Origin: Motacilla alba alba
Lineage: Eukaryota > Chordata > Aves > Passeriformes > Motacillidae
Assembly: GCF_015832195.1 (NCBI RefSeq)
Contig: NC_052027.1
Span: 372,001 to 436,000 of the forward strand
Direction of reading: 5' to 3'
DNA length: 64,000 nucleotides
Shown here: in pieces, positions 1 through 45,800 of the stretch
How positions within the stretch are numbered: the stretch's first letter is position 1
Layout of the letters: each line of letters starts with the position of its first letter
Notes under the pieces: model-generated
Databases searched by the model: none
Seen by the model: only the letters and a program-made list of their open reading frames with translations
Told to the model about the DNA's origin: nothing
Made by a program: the position numbers and the translations under genes

Positions 1-2234
<2,234 letters not shown>

Positions 2235-2380
2235 GGCTGCAGTTTGTGAGGCGCTTTTTGCTCTTACTCTGGGAGTTCTTTTGTGTGACGGGAAAATGCC
2301 TCTGAAATGGAACTCCTGCCACCTCTCAGCCTTCACTGTCACCCCAAGGAGAACCAGTTACATTGTCCTCCACAGGGCAC

Positions 2381-2480
2381 CTCTTATAAAGTGCCCCCGG
2401 GGTAAGCTCCAAGCACTGGTGTCAGCACGATTAGGGTTTAGAGAATTATTAATCATAATCATCCCAGGGTAATTGGCTTT
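2381..2480 (-). promoter_or_regulatory. RHO: Rhodopsin proximal promoter
   Basis: Read on the minus strand, this stretch holds in order a Ret-1/PCE-1-like GCCAATTA (2477-2470), an AT-rich homeodomain cluster (about 2458-2444), a CRX-like CCTAATC (2435-2429) directly followed by an NRL/MAF half-site TGCTGAC (2427-2421), and a TATA box in CACTTTATAAG (2393-2383). Mammalian RHO promoters carry the same order of Ret-1, CRX (BAT-1), NRE and TATA. The TATA box lies about 150 bp upstream of the ATG, which implies a 5' UTR of roughly 120 bp. Site identity is by consensus only. Confidence 0.75.
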
Positions 2481-5400
2481 CCTGGGAAGGTGTTAAGGTG
2501 ACACCAGTTTCTGGCCAGCGCTGTCATTGTTGGGACCACAGCTAATGGTCACAAATATAAAGAGGTAGCCCTGCACCACACCATTCATTTGGAGGGGACT
2601 CAAACCCGGCCGCAGCTCCCTTGCACAGCCTTGCTCTTCCTTTCCCTTCCCCACTAACAGGAGGGACATGTGTGGTTCAGACCCCAGGACTGTGGGTTTG
2701 GGGGCTGCAAATGGTGGCCTGGCTGGGTTCCTGAATTCCACTTCCTCAGTGACAGAGGAATGTCCCAGCCCCATTCTCACAAGGGGAATGTGGGTCTGTG
2801 AGACCAGCCAGTCCCCACTGAGAGCCATCCCCACATCCTGCCAGTGCCTGTGGGAGGCTGCAGAAGACAGCGTGACCAAACCTTCTTCCACGAGCTCCAG
2901 CCACTCTCTACTCAGGGTCTGGCTAGGGAGGTTTGACCACCACCATGAAACACTTGGCCCACTTGCAGGTTACTAGTTGTGCCATCCCCTCTGTGCCTTT
3001 GTATCTGATTTGGGTCATGCCAACTCCATTGGTAACAGCTAATAAATAACCTAGTCCATCTGTCCTGGACTGAAATCATCCTGCAATGGTGCTGAGAAGG
3101 CTGCTGGACCAGGGCACTGATGGGATGTTCAGAGCTGAAGCCAGCACTCAGCTTCATATACTGGTTGACACACTCACTCTCCTCAAACCTTGCATAATTA
3201 TCAAACTCCACAGGGAAGGCTATTGTTGGAGCCTTCTGTGCCCTCTATGTCTCTCTGACTCACCACTCCGTGCACTCAGTTGTGCTTGAAACATTCCTTG
3301 TGCCAACCAGAAGCTGTATTACAGAGCTGAGTTATCTTCCTAATTTTTCAGAGGCAGTGGGACAAAACACACAGGAGGTGAGCACAAAGAGAGACTTTGC
3401 TCTGCCGCTTTGTAGGTGATGGAGGCTGGAAGGGGGCTGAGCGCCCACCTCCCCTTGCTGTTTTGGCTGCACTGAGGGCTGAGCTGAGCATTCCTCACAG
3501 CCAGGAGCAGGTGAATGTGAGGGCCTCATCCAGTACAGGAGGATGTGCCAGAGCTGCTGGAGCTCGTGGGTGTAAGGTGGGCAGAAGTTCACGTCCTCTT
3601 GGCCTTAATAAACTTCCTCCAGTCCCGGCCTAGTTTTCACCAATGTTCCTTGTAAGTTAGTTCAGAAATAAGTTCAATGGAAAAAGCACAAAGCACTGTA
3701 CTCTCCTTAGAGCAGAGACCAAGGTGGGAAACCTGCCTCTAAGTGGGGAAGGTGGCAGGAGCTGAAGTGCTGGCACCACGGACTAGGGCAGACCTTGCTG
3801 GTAGCCCAATGCAGGCCACAGTCTCTGGACAGTCCCAAAGGTCTTCCTTCACCTTAACATGAAAACACCAGGTCCTCACACACACTCTGCTCACCCTAAG
3901 TCCCTCTCAATTAATTTCTCACACTTGTTTCCAAGGCCAAAGCAGTGCCACTTTCTAACTGCAAATGCAGCTCTTTACACTTGTACCTGGGCACGCAGGG
4001 ATTAAAGGTTTATTTCCTAAAACACTTTAAGCTGATGCAATAAGCCACTGCTGAGGTAGCAGCTGCTATGCAGAGCTTAGGGCTGGCGTGCGTCACCACT
4101 GGATGCAGCAGTGGGACAGGCAGGCAGCTGAGAGATAGAGGAACGGGGCAAATTGCTCACAACTTCCAACCAAAGTGCCGTGCTGGGACCTCTTGTCCCT
4201 CCAGGGATGCCTCAGCATGAAGCCAGCTGGGGGGCCCCAGGGCACAGGGCAGCCTGGACTAGAACCCTTCATCATGCATGCATGAGACATGCAGAGTGCT
4301 TCTGCCCAGAAAAGCCCAAAACACTTTTCAAAGCTAGACTTTATTCACGGAGTTGTTTAAAAAAAAATTGGTCCATTTTGTCTTGGTCCATTTTGTCTTT
4401 GTGTCACAGCAAACCCTTTCTCTTCAGTTTTATAATTTCTCATTCCCACTGGCTCTGCACAGCCAGCTCCGCTCCAGAAGGAGCTGAATTCCACCCTGGC
4501 TCCCATCTCAAACAGCATTGTTTATCCATGTCAATAGCAGAGTCTTCACTGCAAACAGTGACAGCTGAGTCAGAAAGCAGACGAGCTGTAATTAGAACAG
4601 AATGTTTTTAAAGTGGTAAATCAAGCAAACTTGGTCAGGAACCACTGAGGGACTCGGAAACTCGGCAGTGTGATTGCAGGGTCTCCTTTTCCAGAGGAAC
4701 TCGAGCAGACAGACATCCCGTTTCACGTGCAAAGCGCTGCTCCCGTGGGAGCTGCCCTGCGAGCACCGACCACCTCCGCCAGTTGCTCATGTCCTTTCCC
4801 ACTGCTGGGACAGGCAGGCTGCCATCCCAGCGGAACTCGTGGCAACACGGGCACAGTTATCCTGGATTAAATCAAGAGATGCACCACTTCCCAGCTCCAG
4901 CCAAGCTGGTTACCGACGTGAATCTTCCTGCTGCTGGCATGACCCCGTGCCATCCCTGAGTTTCCCTGCCGGGGGTGCGCTGGGCAGTGCTGGTGTCACT
5001 GGCAGGGGGTTCACTTCCCTCCCAGCACGCGGGGTGCTGTGTGTTGGTGTGTGAAAACACGTGGAACGGGATGCCCGTCTGCTCAGCTGCTCCGGGGTGC
5101 CGCTGGGGAGGAGCACTGCGCTCTCCATCCTGCCCGCCCTGTGCCCCTCGGCTGCAGGGCTGGAACAGAGGGACCGACCGGGACAGCTGGCCGAAGGGGT
5201 GTGCCACTCCACATGACGTTGTGCTCCAAAATAAAAGCTCAGGGAAAGGGGGAGGAAGGGAGGATGTTGTGTTTGTGGTGTTTGCCTTCCCAAGTGACAG
5301 TTACTCATGCTGAGCCCTGCTCTCCAGGAAGCAGGGAATAAATTCCTTCTGGCTTTGCTTTGCTTGCAGGCAGAGCTGTGCTGCAGCTATTAAACTGTCT

Positions 5401-5880
5401 TTATCTCAACACAGGAGTTTCTTGGCCTTTGCTCTCCTATTTCCTGCCCAGTCCTGCAGGGAGAGCGAGCCACTGCAGGGGCTCAGGTGCTGCCTGGGAC
5501 TGATGCCCCCGTGTCCCCTGCCTCCACAAGAGGCTGCAGCAGAGAGCAGCAGGTCAGCCTCCTGCCACATGCCCGCGGAGCTGGCGCTCGGCTCAGGACT
5601 GACACGATGCTGGGGACACCCTGCTCGGCAGCACTCCCTTGGCACAGCCCTCAGGCGTGCGCAGCCTCACACGCTGCACTGCACCCAGGTGAATTCCACA
5701 CGGATTCAGCCCCAGGGTGGCTGTGAGATGCCCCCAGTGCCAAGAGCAGTGCAACTCTTCAGATTATATTTGAAGGACTCTAAATGCTATTCTTGCCTAA
5801 ACGGGATAGAAAGGAAAAAGAAATTTCCAATCAGAAGCATGAGTATTATAGCAAATTCTGAGACAGTAAATAGTGAAAAA
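2481..5880. other. RHO-IFT122 intergenic region
   Basis: No coding exon with splice sites or a recognisable family match was found in these 3.4 kb; the short open frames lack supporting signals. The one notable patch is around 4560-4600, where a GCTGAGTCAG MAF-type site sits 15 bp from a TAATTAG homeodomain site, about 2.2 kb upstream of the RHO TATA box. This may be a distal rod enhancer (see findings). The rest appears to be ordinary unique sequence. Confidence 0.5.
4555..4605 (-). promoter_or_regulatory. Candidate distal rod enhancer of RHO
   Basis: GCTGAGTCAG (4564-4573) matches the core of a MAF recognition element as used by NRL, and TAATTAG (4589-4595) is a homeodomain site of the CRX/OTX/RAX kind. 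Mammalian RHO has a rhodopsin enhancer region roughly 1.5-2.2 kb upstream that uses the same factor classes, and this patch lies at a similar distance. The assignment is inference from spacing and motifs; no alignment was made. Confidence 0.3.
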
Positions 5881-5888
5881 TAGTCCCA

Positions 5889-6060
5889 TTTATTTGAAGA
5901 TCTGTCAATAACTGGTGTGTGTTAAGGAGCACAATCTGGAGTAAAACCAATTACTTGAAGGCTGAACTTGATTCTAGAAATGTTCCTGTAAAATTCTGTG
6001 GCACTTCAGCTGCTTGCCTGGAAAATGCAGAGCACATTCACAAAAAACAGACGTTTTAAT
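5889..6060 (-). terminator. IFT122: Candidate IFT122 polyadenylation signals
   Basis: Downstream of the IFT122 stop codon at 6219, the minus strand has ATTAAA at 6060-6055 and AATAAA at 5894-5889. Either could direct cleavage and give a 3' UTR of about 180-350 bases. Choosing between them needs transcript data. Confidence 0.5.
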
Positions 6061-6218
6061 TTAAAAAAATAGTTACAATTCTTCAACTTGGTTCCACTCT
6101 TACATAAAAAATCAGACAAGATGACATAACTAAGTTATTAGGAAAGCTCTACAGATCTAAGAAGGGTTTTGCCAAGCCAACAGGGGAGTCTGTTGTTGAG
6201 GTAAAACACTGGTTTTCT

Positions 6219-35115
<28,897 letters not shown>

Positions 35116-35425
35116 CCCTCGGACCCCGCACGGCCCGGCTCGGCTCGGCCCGGCTCGGCTCGGCCCGGCTCGGCTCGGCCCGGCTCGGCTCGGCCCGGCT
35201 TGGCTCGGCTCGGCCCGGCTCGGCTCGGCCCGGCTCGGCTCGGCGCCCCTCACAGCCGGGCCCGCTCCGCGCCGCTTCCCCGGCCCCGCCGCTGCCACGG
35301 GCAACGCGCCTGCGCCCGCGGGTCCGCCGCCACGCCAGGGGGCGCTGCCGGCGCCGCAGGGGCCGCTCGCGCGGGGCGGGGCGCGGAGGCGGGGCCGGGG
35401 AGGTCACGTGAGCGGCGCGCGGGAG
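35116..35425. promoter_or_regulatory. IFT122-MBD4 bidirectional CpG-island promoter
   Basis: Only 310 bp separate the two divergent start codons (IFT122 ATG at 35115 reading left, MBD4 ATG at 35426 reading right). The interval is extremely GC- and CpG-rich, lacks an obvious TATA box, and contains a tandem repeat of about 115 bp next to the IFT122 start. A tcacgtga-type E-box (CACGTG, 35405-35410) lies 16-21 bp before the MBD4 ATG. The same head-to-head MBD4/IFT122 arrangement occurs in mammals. Confidence 0.8.
35131..35244. repeat. 15-bp GC-rich tandem repeat
   Basis: About 7.6 copies of the unit CGGCCCGGCTCGGCT, nearly perfect (one visible C-to-T change near 35200). It begins 16 bp upstream of the IFT122 start codon, so it lies in that gene's 5' UTR or core promoter. 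Its regular GGC/GGCC spacing could form stable secondary structure. Confidence 0.95.
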
Positions 35426-39012
<3,587 letters not shown>

Positions 39013-39117
39013 GCTGAGCTGGGGCTGACCTGGCCCCACCACCTCCCCTCGGCTGCCCTCACAGTTCTGGGTGTAAATACTTCTGTGCTGTCATGGCTGG
39101 AGTCACTGCTGTTTTTT

Positions 39118-39123
39118 AATAAA
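39118..39123 (+). terminator. MBD4: MBD4 polyadenylation signal
   Basis: AATAAA lies 106 bp after the MBD4 stop, followed by a T/G-rich stretch (about 39126-39155). This gives a compact 3' UTR of about 130 bp. Confidence 0.8.
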
Positions 39124-39159
39124 CATGTCCCTGTTTTGTAGTGCCTGTCTCTGCTTGCA

Positions 39160-39749
39160 GTGCAGCTCTGTGCCCGCAGCTGCTCCCCGGGCTGGGGGCT
39201 CGCTGGGCGCAGCCAGCCCGTGCCCACCGCTACCTCGGCCGGGCCCGGAGCAGCCGGGATCGGCTCTCGGTGCTGCTGGGCAGGGGCCGAGGGGGAGAGC
39301 CTGTGCGGGGAGCAGAGCGGGCTGGAGGCCGTTCGCTCCCTGTGCAGGGAGCAGAGCGGCTGGCCCGGGGCCGGAGGCCGCTCCCGCCTGCCCGGGCCGT
39401 GCGCGCTGTTCCGGGGCTGAGGGGAACCGGCCGGTCCGCCGCGCCGCCGGGTGGCGCCCTCCCGCCCGCCCGTGCTGGCGGAAGTAGCTGGCGGGCACGG
39501 CCTGCGCTGTGACGCAGACAGGTCCTGGCAGCCCCGTAGCAGGCGCGCTGTCCGTGGCGGTGGCGGGAAGCACCGATCTGGGCGATCCCGCCGGCCTGAG
39601 CCTCCCTGCCCGGTGCCGGCTCGCCGCGGCGGCGGCCTGGCCTCCGCGCCGCCCCGCCGGTGCCTGGTGCCCCGTGTGTGCGGCCGCAGCACCACGCGCC
39701 CCTGCCAGGACCGCCCGCGTGTCCCATAAGCGCTTGCGCGCGGCCCCGC
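39160..39749. promoter_or_regulatory. CpG island and promoter upstream of RPL32
   Basis: The 0.6 kb between the MBD4 polyA site and the inferred RPL32 start is CpG-dense with no recognisable exon. Long open frames on both strands here are what a stop-poor GC-rich sequence gives by chance. A pyrimidine tract CCCTCTCTCGCC at about 39749-39760 is the best candidate for a ribosomal-protein TOP-type transcription start. Confidence 0.6.
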
Positions 39750-39790
39750 CCTCTCTCGCCCGGCCCGCGCTGGACGCGCCATCGGCACCG
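39750..39790 (+). other. RPL32: RPL32 non-coding first exon (inferred)
   Basis: A short GC-rich leader ends in GGCACCG|GTGAGT (donor at 39791). It would splice to the acceptor at 40326 (CCCGCAG|CCACCATGC) just before the start codon. Ribosomal protein genes typically have a tiny untranslated exon 1 starting within a pyrimidine tract. The exact 5' end is uncertain. Confidence 0.6.
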
Positions 39791-40126
39791 GTGAGTCCCG
39801 GCCGCGCCATCCGCCCCCATCCGCGGCCATCCGCGCCCATCCGCGCCCCGGCGCTGCTGGCACGGGCCGCTTCCCTCCCTTTCCCCTCCCCTCCGTCGCG
39901 TCTTTTCCCCGGGGTGCGAAAGCGGCCCCCGCGGGCCGGCACCGGTCCTCTGGCTGCGGAGGATGGGCGGCGCTGGGGGCCTCACCCGTGCCCCTTCCCG
40001 GGCGCCGCCGCCGGGCCGGGGCCTCTGGAGCGTGGGCGGGCGGAGCCGGGGCGTCTCGGTCGCTGTTCATCTCCACGGCGGGCGGCGCCGGGCTCCGGGC
40101 AGGAGCATCGCGGGGGTGACACCGCG

Positions 40127-41560
<1,434 letters not shown>

Positions 41561-41585
41561 CAGCCTCTGCAGCACAGGTGTATTT

Positions 41586-41591
41586 AATAAA
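41586..41591 (+). terminator. RPL32: RPL32 polyadenylation signal
   Basis: AATAAA lies 26 bp after the stop codon, giving the very short 3' UTR typical of ribosomal protein genes. Confidence 0.9.
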
Positions 41592-41738
41592 GCCTCAGTC
41601 CAACTCGGCTGCTGTTTTGCATGGGCAGAGGAGGGGCAGCAGCCTGTGATGGCTCCAGGGCTCTGCTGCCAGGGGCACGTGAGGAGCAGTGTCATGGTGA
41701 TGGTCAGTGAACGCAGGGTACACAGCTTCAAAGTGTAC

Positions 41739-41744
41739 TTTATT
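41739..41744 (-). terminator. CAND2: CAND2 polyadenylation signal (candidate)
   Basis: AATAAA on the minus strand is the first clear signal downstream of the CAND2 stop and implies a 3' UTR of about 1.1 kb. The convergent RPL32 transcript would end only about 120 bp away. Confidence 0.6.
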
Positions 41745-42852
41745 TTCTATACCACCCAGACAGCAGCTGGCCTTCACACAGCACTATAAACACTATTCAC
41801 ATCAACCACTCTGTCAAGAGAGAAAAGAAAGCACAGAGCAGTTCGTGGCTAGCAATGTGTCATGATGGCCTCATCCTCTAGTTGGCTGTTAGAACCCTTG
41901 TCTCTTAAGGCATTTTCTCTTGCACAAAGCAGGATTTGAGCACAGCAGCCACTATGGGCTGTGTGCTTGCACCCCTGGCTCCTGCCTGCCACCTCTGAGC
42001 CCTGTGACTGTGACGCTGGCACCTGGCCTGCTGCTCATGTGTGACCAGGACCAGCAGACCCTTGTGGCTGGTGACACCAACACCAAGGTGCTCCAGGGGG
42101 AGAGAGGAGCCAGTGTTCGTGCAAAGCAAAGCTTTAAGCAGGGTTTGTCACTGAAACTGTCAATAATCATCCCTCAGGGAAGACGGCTGAGGTATTTTGC
42201 AGTCAAAACCATAAATATGAAAGCCAAGCAACAAAGCTTCATATTGCCCAATTGCTAAACTGAAGCCCCAGGAGGAGGGTGGGGGTGTCAGGTAACCCCC
42301 CCTGCCTGTGCAGCCTCAGCAGCTCGGCAAGTCTCCTTTCCCAAAAGGCCTGTGGGATGAACTCATTAATAAAGACATGGCTTCCAGTTTTTAGCCATGG
42401 TTTTTTTAGTTAATCACTATAAATACATTATTGGGCAATTTAAGGTAGAAAGTGCATGTGCAGTGATTAAAAAACCTTTGTACTGCAGTAAGGAGTATTT
42501 GAGGAAGTAATTTCCATTGTTCATGGAACCACAACTGTGACTGCTTTGTGCACCCCTCACAACTTCCTGAAAAATGGGAATATTCATCTTCCAGCCCCTC
42601 CCCTGCATGAGGCTGTATTCCCTGATCTCAGGTCTCCTTCCCATTCTCTGAGGTGTCTGGTAGGAAGGCAGCTGGGTCAAGCCAGGCACGCCCAGCTGTC
42701 ACATTTAACAGCATGGCCAGATTCTCCTGTGGCTGCCCAGGGAGTTGGACTTGGCTGTGGCAGAAGAGCAGCCCCATGGCATTTGTTCTTCCCCAGCCAG
42801 CTGGTGTCTGGCTGAGGCATCCCAAGGCAGGAGGGTGGTGGGGAAAAACATC

Positions 42853-45800
42853 TTAGCTCATGTCCATGGACTCTGATGTGGGAAGGGAAGCAGAATCTTT
42901 CTGAATGCTCTCAAAAAGTGATGCCATTTCAGGACTGGATCTGATCTGGGATGAAAACTCGGCCATTGCTGGGCTTTTCTCCACCTCAGGGATGGTCAGC
43001 AGAGCAGCCACTGCCCGCATAGCTGAGCGCTTCAGCTCATCCTGCTTCTCAAACTCCTGCTTCACCGAACCAGCTTTCACCTGCAAATCCAAAGCCCCGT
43101 TTTCAGCTGGCATTTAGAAAAGCCCGTACAGGCACAGAACCAACACAGCAGCAAAGGCCAGCAGAGTTTTCCAGCTGGGGAAGCGAGGGAAGTGGGTGGC
43201 TCAGCAGCGCTGAGGGAGAAGGCCAGGAGCAGCTCCGGGCAGGAGCCGCGCCAGGCCCTGCAGGATCCTGCTCTTACCTTTGTGGAGCAGGTTGCCCGGA
43301 GGGGCTCGATCAGCCGCTCGAGCCGCTGCAGCACAGCGCTGGGGCAGAGCACCGAGAGCCGCGCCAGCATGATGAACGTCAGCATCTGCGCGGGAGGGGA
43401 GCAAACGTGGGTGCTCTGGGGCACCCAGCTCTGCTGGCAGGCTGTGCTGGGCCCACACCCTGCTGAGCTCCTCTGTACTTGTGCAAGGGGCTCTGCTAAG
43501 GGCTGGAAGCGCAGCCCTGGCAGCCTGGGGGCCGGAGCTGTGTGCAGTGCTGAAGGTGTCTGCCAAGGGCCGACAGCCCTGGGGACGCTGCACCACGGGG
43601 CTCTGGGGATAATGGCCCAACTGCAGCTCAGGCCCCACACAGAAAATGACATCAGGCAGGGCACAGCACCTACCCGAATGTCATAGTGATCTTTCAGCCC
43701 ATCCTCCACGTGGTTCAGGTAGTCATAGATGTCCAGCCGGTCCAGGCAGCTTTCCAGCAGGGTGTACATGCACTCGAAAGCGGCTTTCCTCACATCCAGG
43801 CCATCGTCCACTGTGTGCTTGAATGGCCCCATCTCTACCTGAACCAAGACAAATGGCACAGCTGTCACCAGAGCACTCAGCAGGCGCTGTGAGGCACCGT
43901 GTGGCCCCTGCCCAGCCCAGTTACCTCCCGGATGAGCTCCCTCCGCACTTTGGTTTCATTGTACAGGCTGGGGAGGACTGTGCTCAGTAAATCCCGGATT
44001 AAAGAAGGCTTGTTGTGAGCAGCAGAATTAAACAGGGCTAAAGCCACACGGCGAACGTTCAGGTCTGGATCTTGCAGAGTTTGTAAGAAGTCAGCTGTGG
44101 GATAAGAACACAACAGTCAGTCCTGCAGCCAACAGGCTGCAACATTTCTGCAGTAATTTAAAGTATATTGGGAAGTATTTCAAGGAGGCTGGTTATGAGA
44201 GCATTTATGGTAAAACAACTAGTAGCACAGTCTGTCAGAGCCATTTGAGATGCTTTCTCTCCCTCCATTTGGGATACAGTAAAGAAACATGACTATCCTG
44301 CATTTGGGCATAAAAACAAATGATGTGACTCTAGCTACTCTACCCTGAAGTCAAATCAGAAGCTTTGTTATTCAAGGAAGCTGGGGGGGATTTTTCTTGC
44401 TTAGATCCCATCTGATCGAACTTCTCTGAAACAGAAGGGCCAGTTTTATACAGCAGATCCTTTTGTGGACTCCGTGGACATCAGACACGCCTTGTGTAGG
44501 TTATACTTCTGAAGATCCTTTTTGTGGGGTGCTGGAATTTTGAGTTTACATGCAGAAAGAACTTAAGCACACTAAAAAACAATGGAACAAGCCCAAGAGC
44601 AACGCATCAGTGCAGTTAGCAAGGACTCACAGTAAGTGTTGCTGTTTAATCCCAAAAGCTGAGAAACAATGATAAAAACTAACTGGACTAGATGAGGTTC
44701 ACACAGGAATGGAAAATCCCTGAGCTGCTAACAACACCCAGCCTCTCATGCCCCCAGTTCACACCCCTGTCCAAAGCAGCCTACCTATGCAGCCTTTCAG
44801 GAGAGCATCAATAGGCTGAGGCTGGTCTGTAATGGTGAACTTGATGGCAGTAACCACCGTGCTCCGTGCATGTGGGGAGCCTGCAATGAAGAGGGGAAGA
44901 AAAGCAGTGAAAAATCAAGAGAGAAAATCACTGCTCTAACTCTGTAGTACATACTCTGCCCTTGGTCCTGTTACACGTGTTATAGAGATAAGGGAGTAGA
45001 GGATTCTTCTCACCAACTCTGAATCTGCTCCTGCACAATCTCCTTGTGTAGTCCCTGTTCCCTGCACCTTCCTGCTCTTGTGCGGACCAGTGCTCCCCTG
45101 ATCCCCCTTGCGGACACATCCATCTTATTACCTGCTCTCCTCTCAACTGCCTTTGCTCCACAAGCAGTTTACAAAATTAATTTCCATCAGAAGGCAACAT
45201 TTCCCTGCTCTGGTCGTTGCCCTGCCCGTTACCTGCTGACAGCTGTTTCCTCAGCCGGGGCAGCAGCTCAGCAGGGTTCACCAAAGTCAGCTTCCCCAGG
45301 CATTCCGCCACCACGTTGCGTGTCCCTTCCTCTGTGCACTCACAGTGCTTGAAGAGCAGAGCCCAGATATCCTCCACGTAAGGCGTGAGGCTGTCAGCGG
45401 GGGAGCAGCTGATGACTTCCTTCAGGGAGTGCAGCAGCAGGTACTGTCGCTTGGGCTGGCTTCCGATCTCCTTCAGCATGAAGGGCAGGTACTCCTTCAG
45501 ACTGCCGGCGCTGACGTTGCCCAGCGCGTAGGAGGCGGCGGATTTCACCTCTTCGCTGGGGGAGGAGAACGCTTCCAGGATGACGGTTCTGAGCTCCCTC
45601 TGAGCACTGAGGTTCGTGGTGCGGCCCACCTCTGCCAGGAAGAGGAAAGCCAGCACCTGAACAGCAGGGCTGGACTTGGGATTTTTCACATCCTGGACAA
45701 ACTGGTTCACTGTCGCGGGGGCTTCCTTTGGGCAGGCAGAGGACAGGGCTGCCACACACTTTGCGATGGAGTGATACGCCTGTTTGTGCAACGTCAGCGG

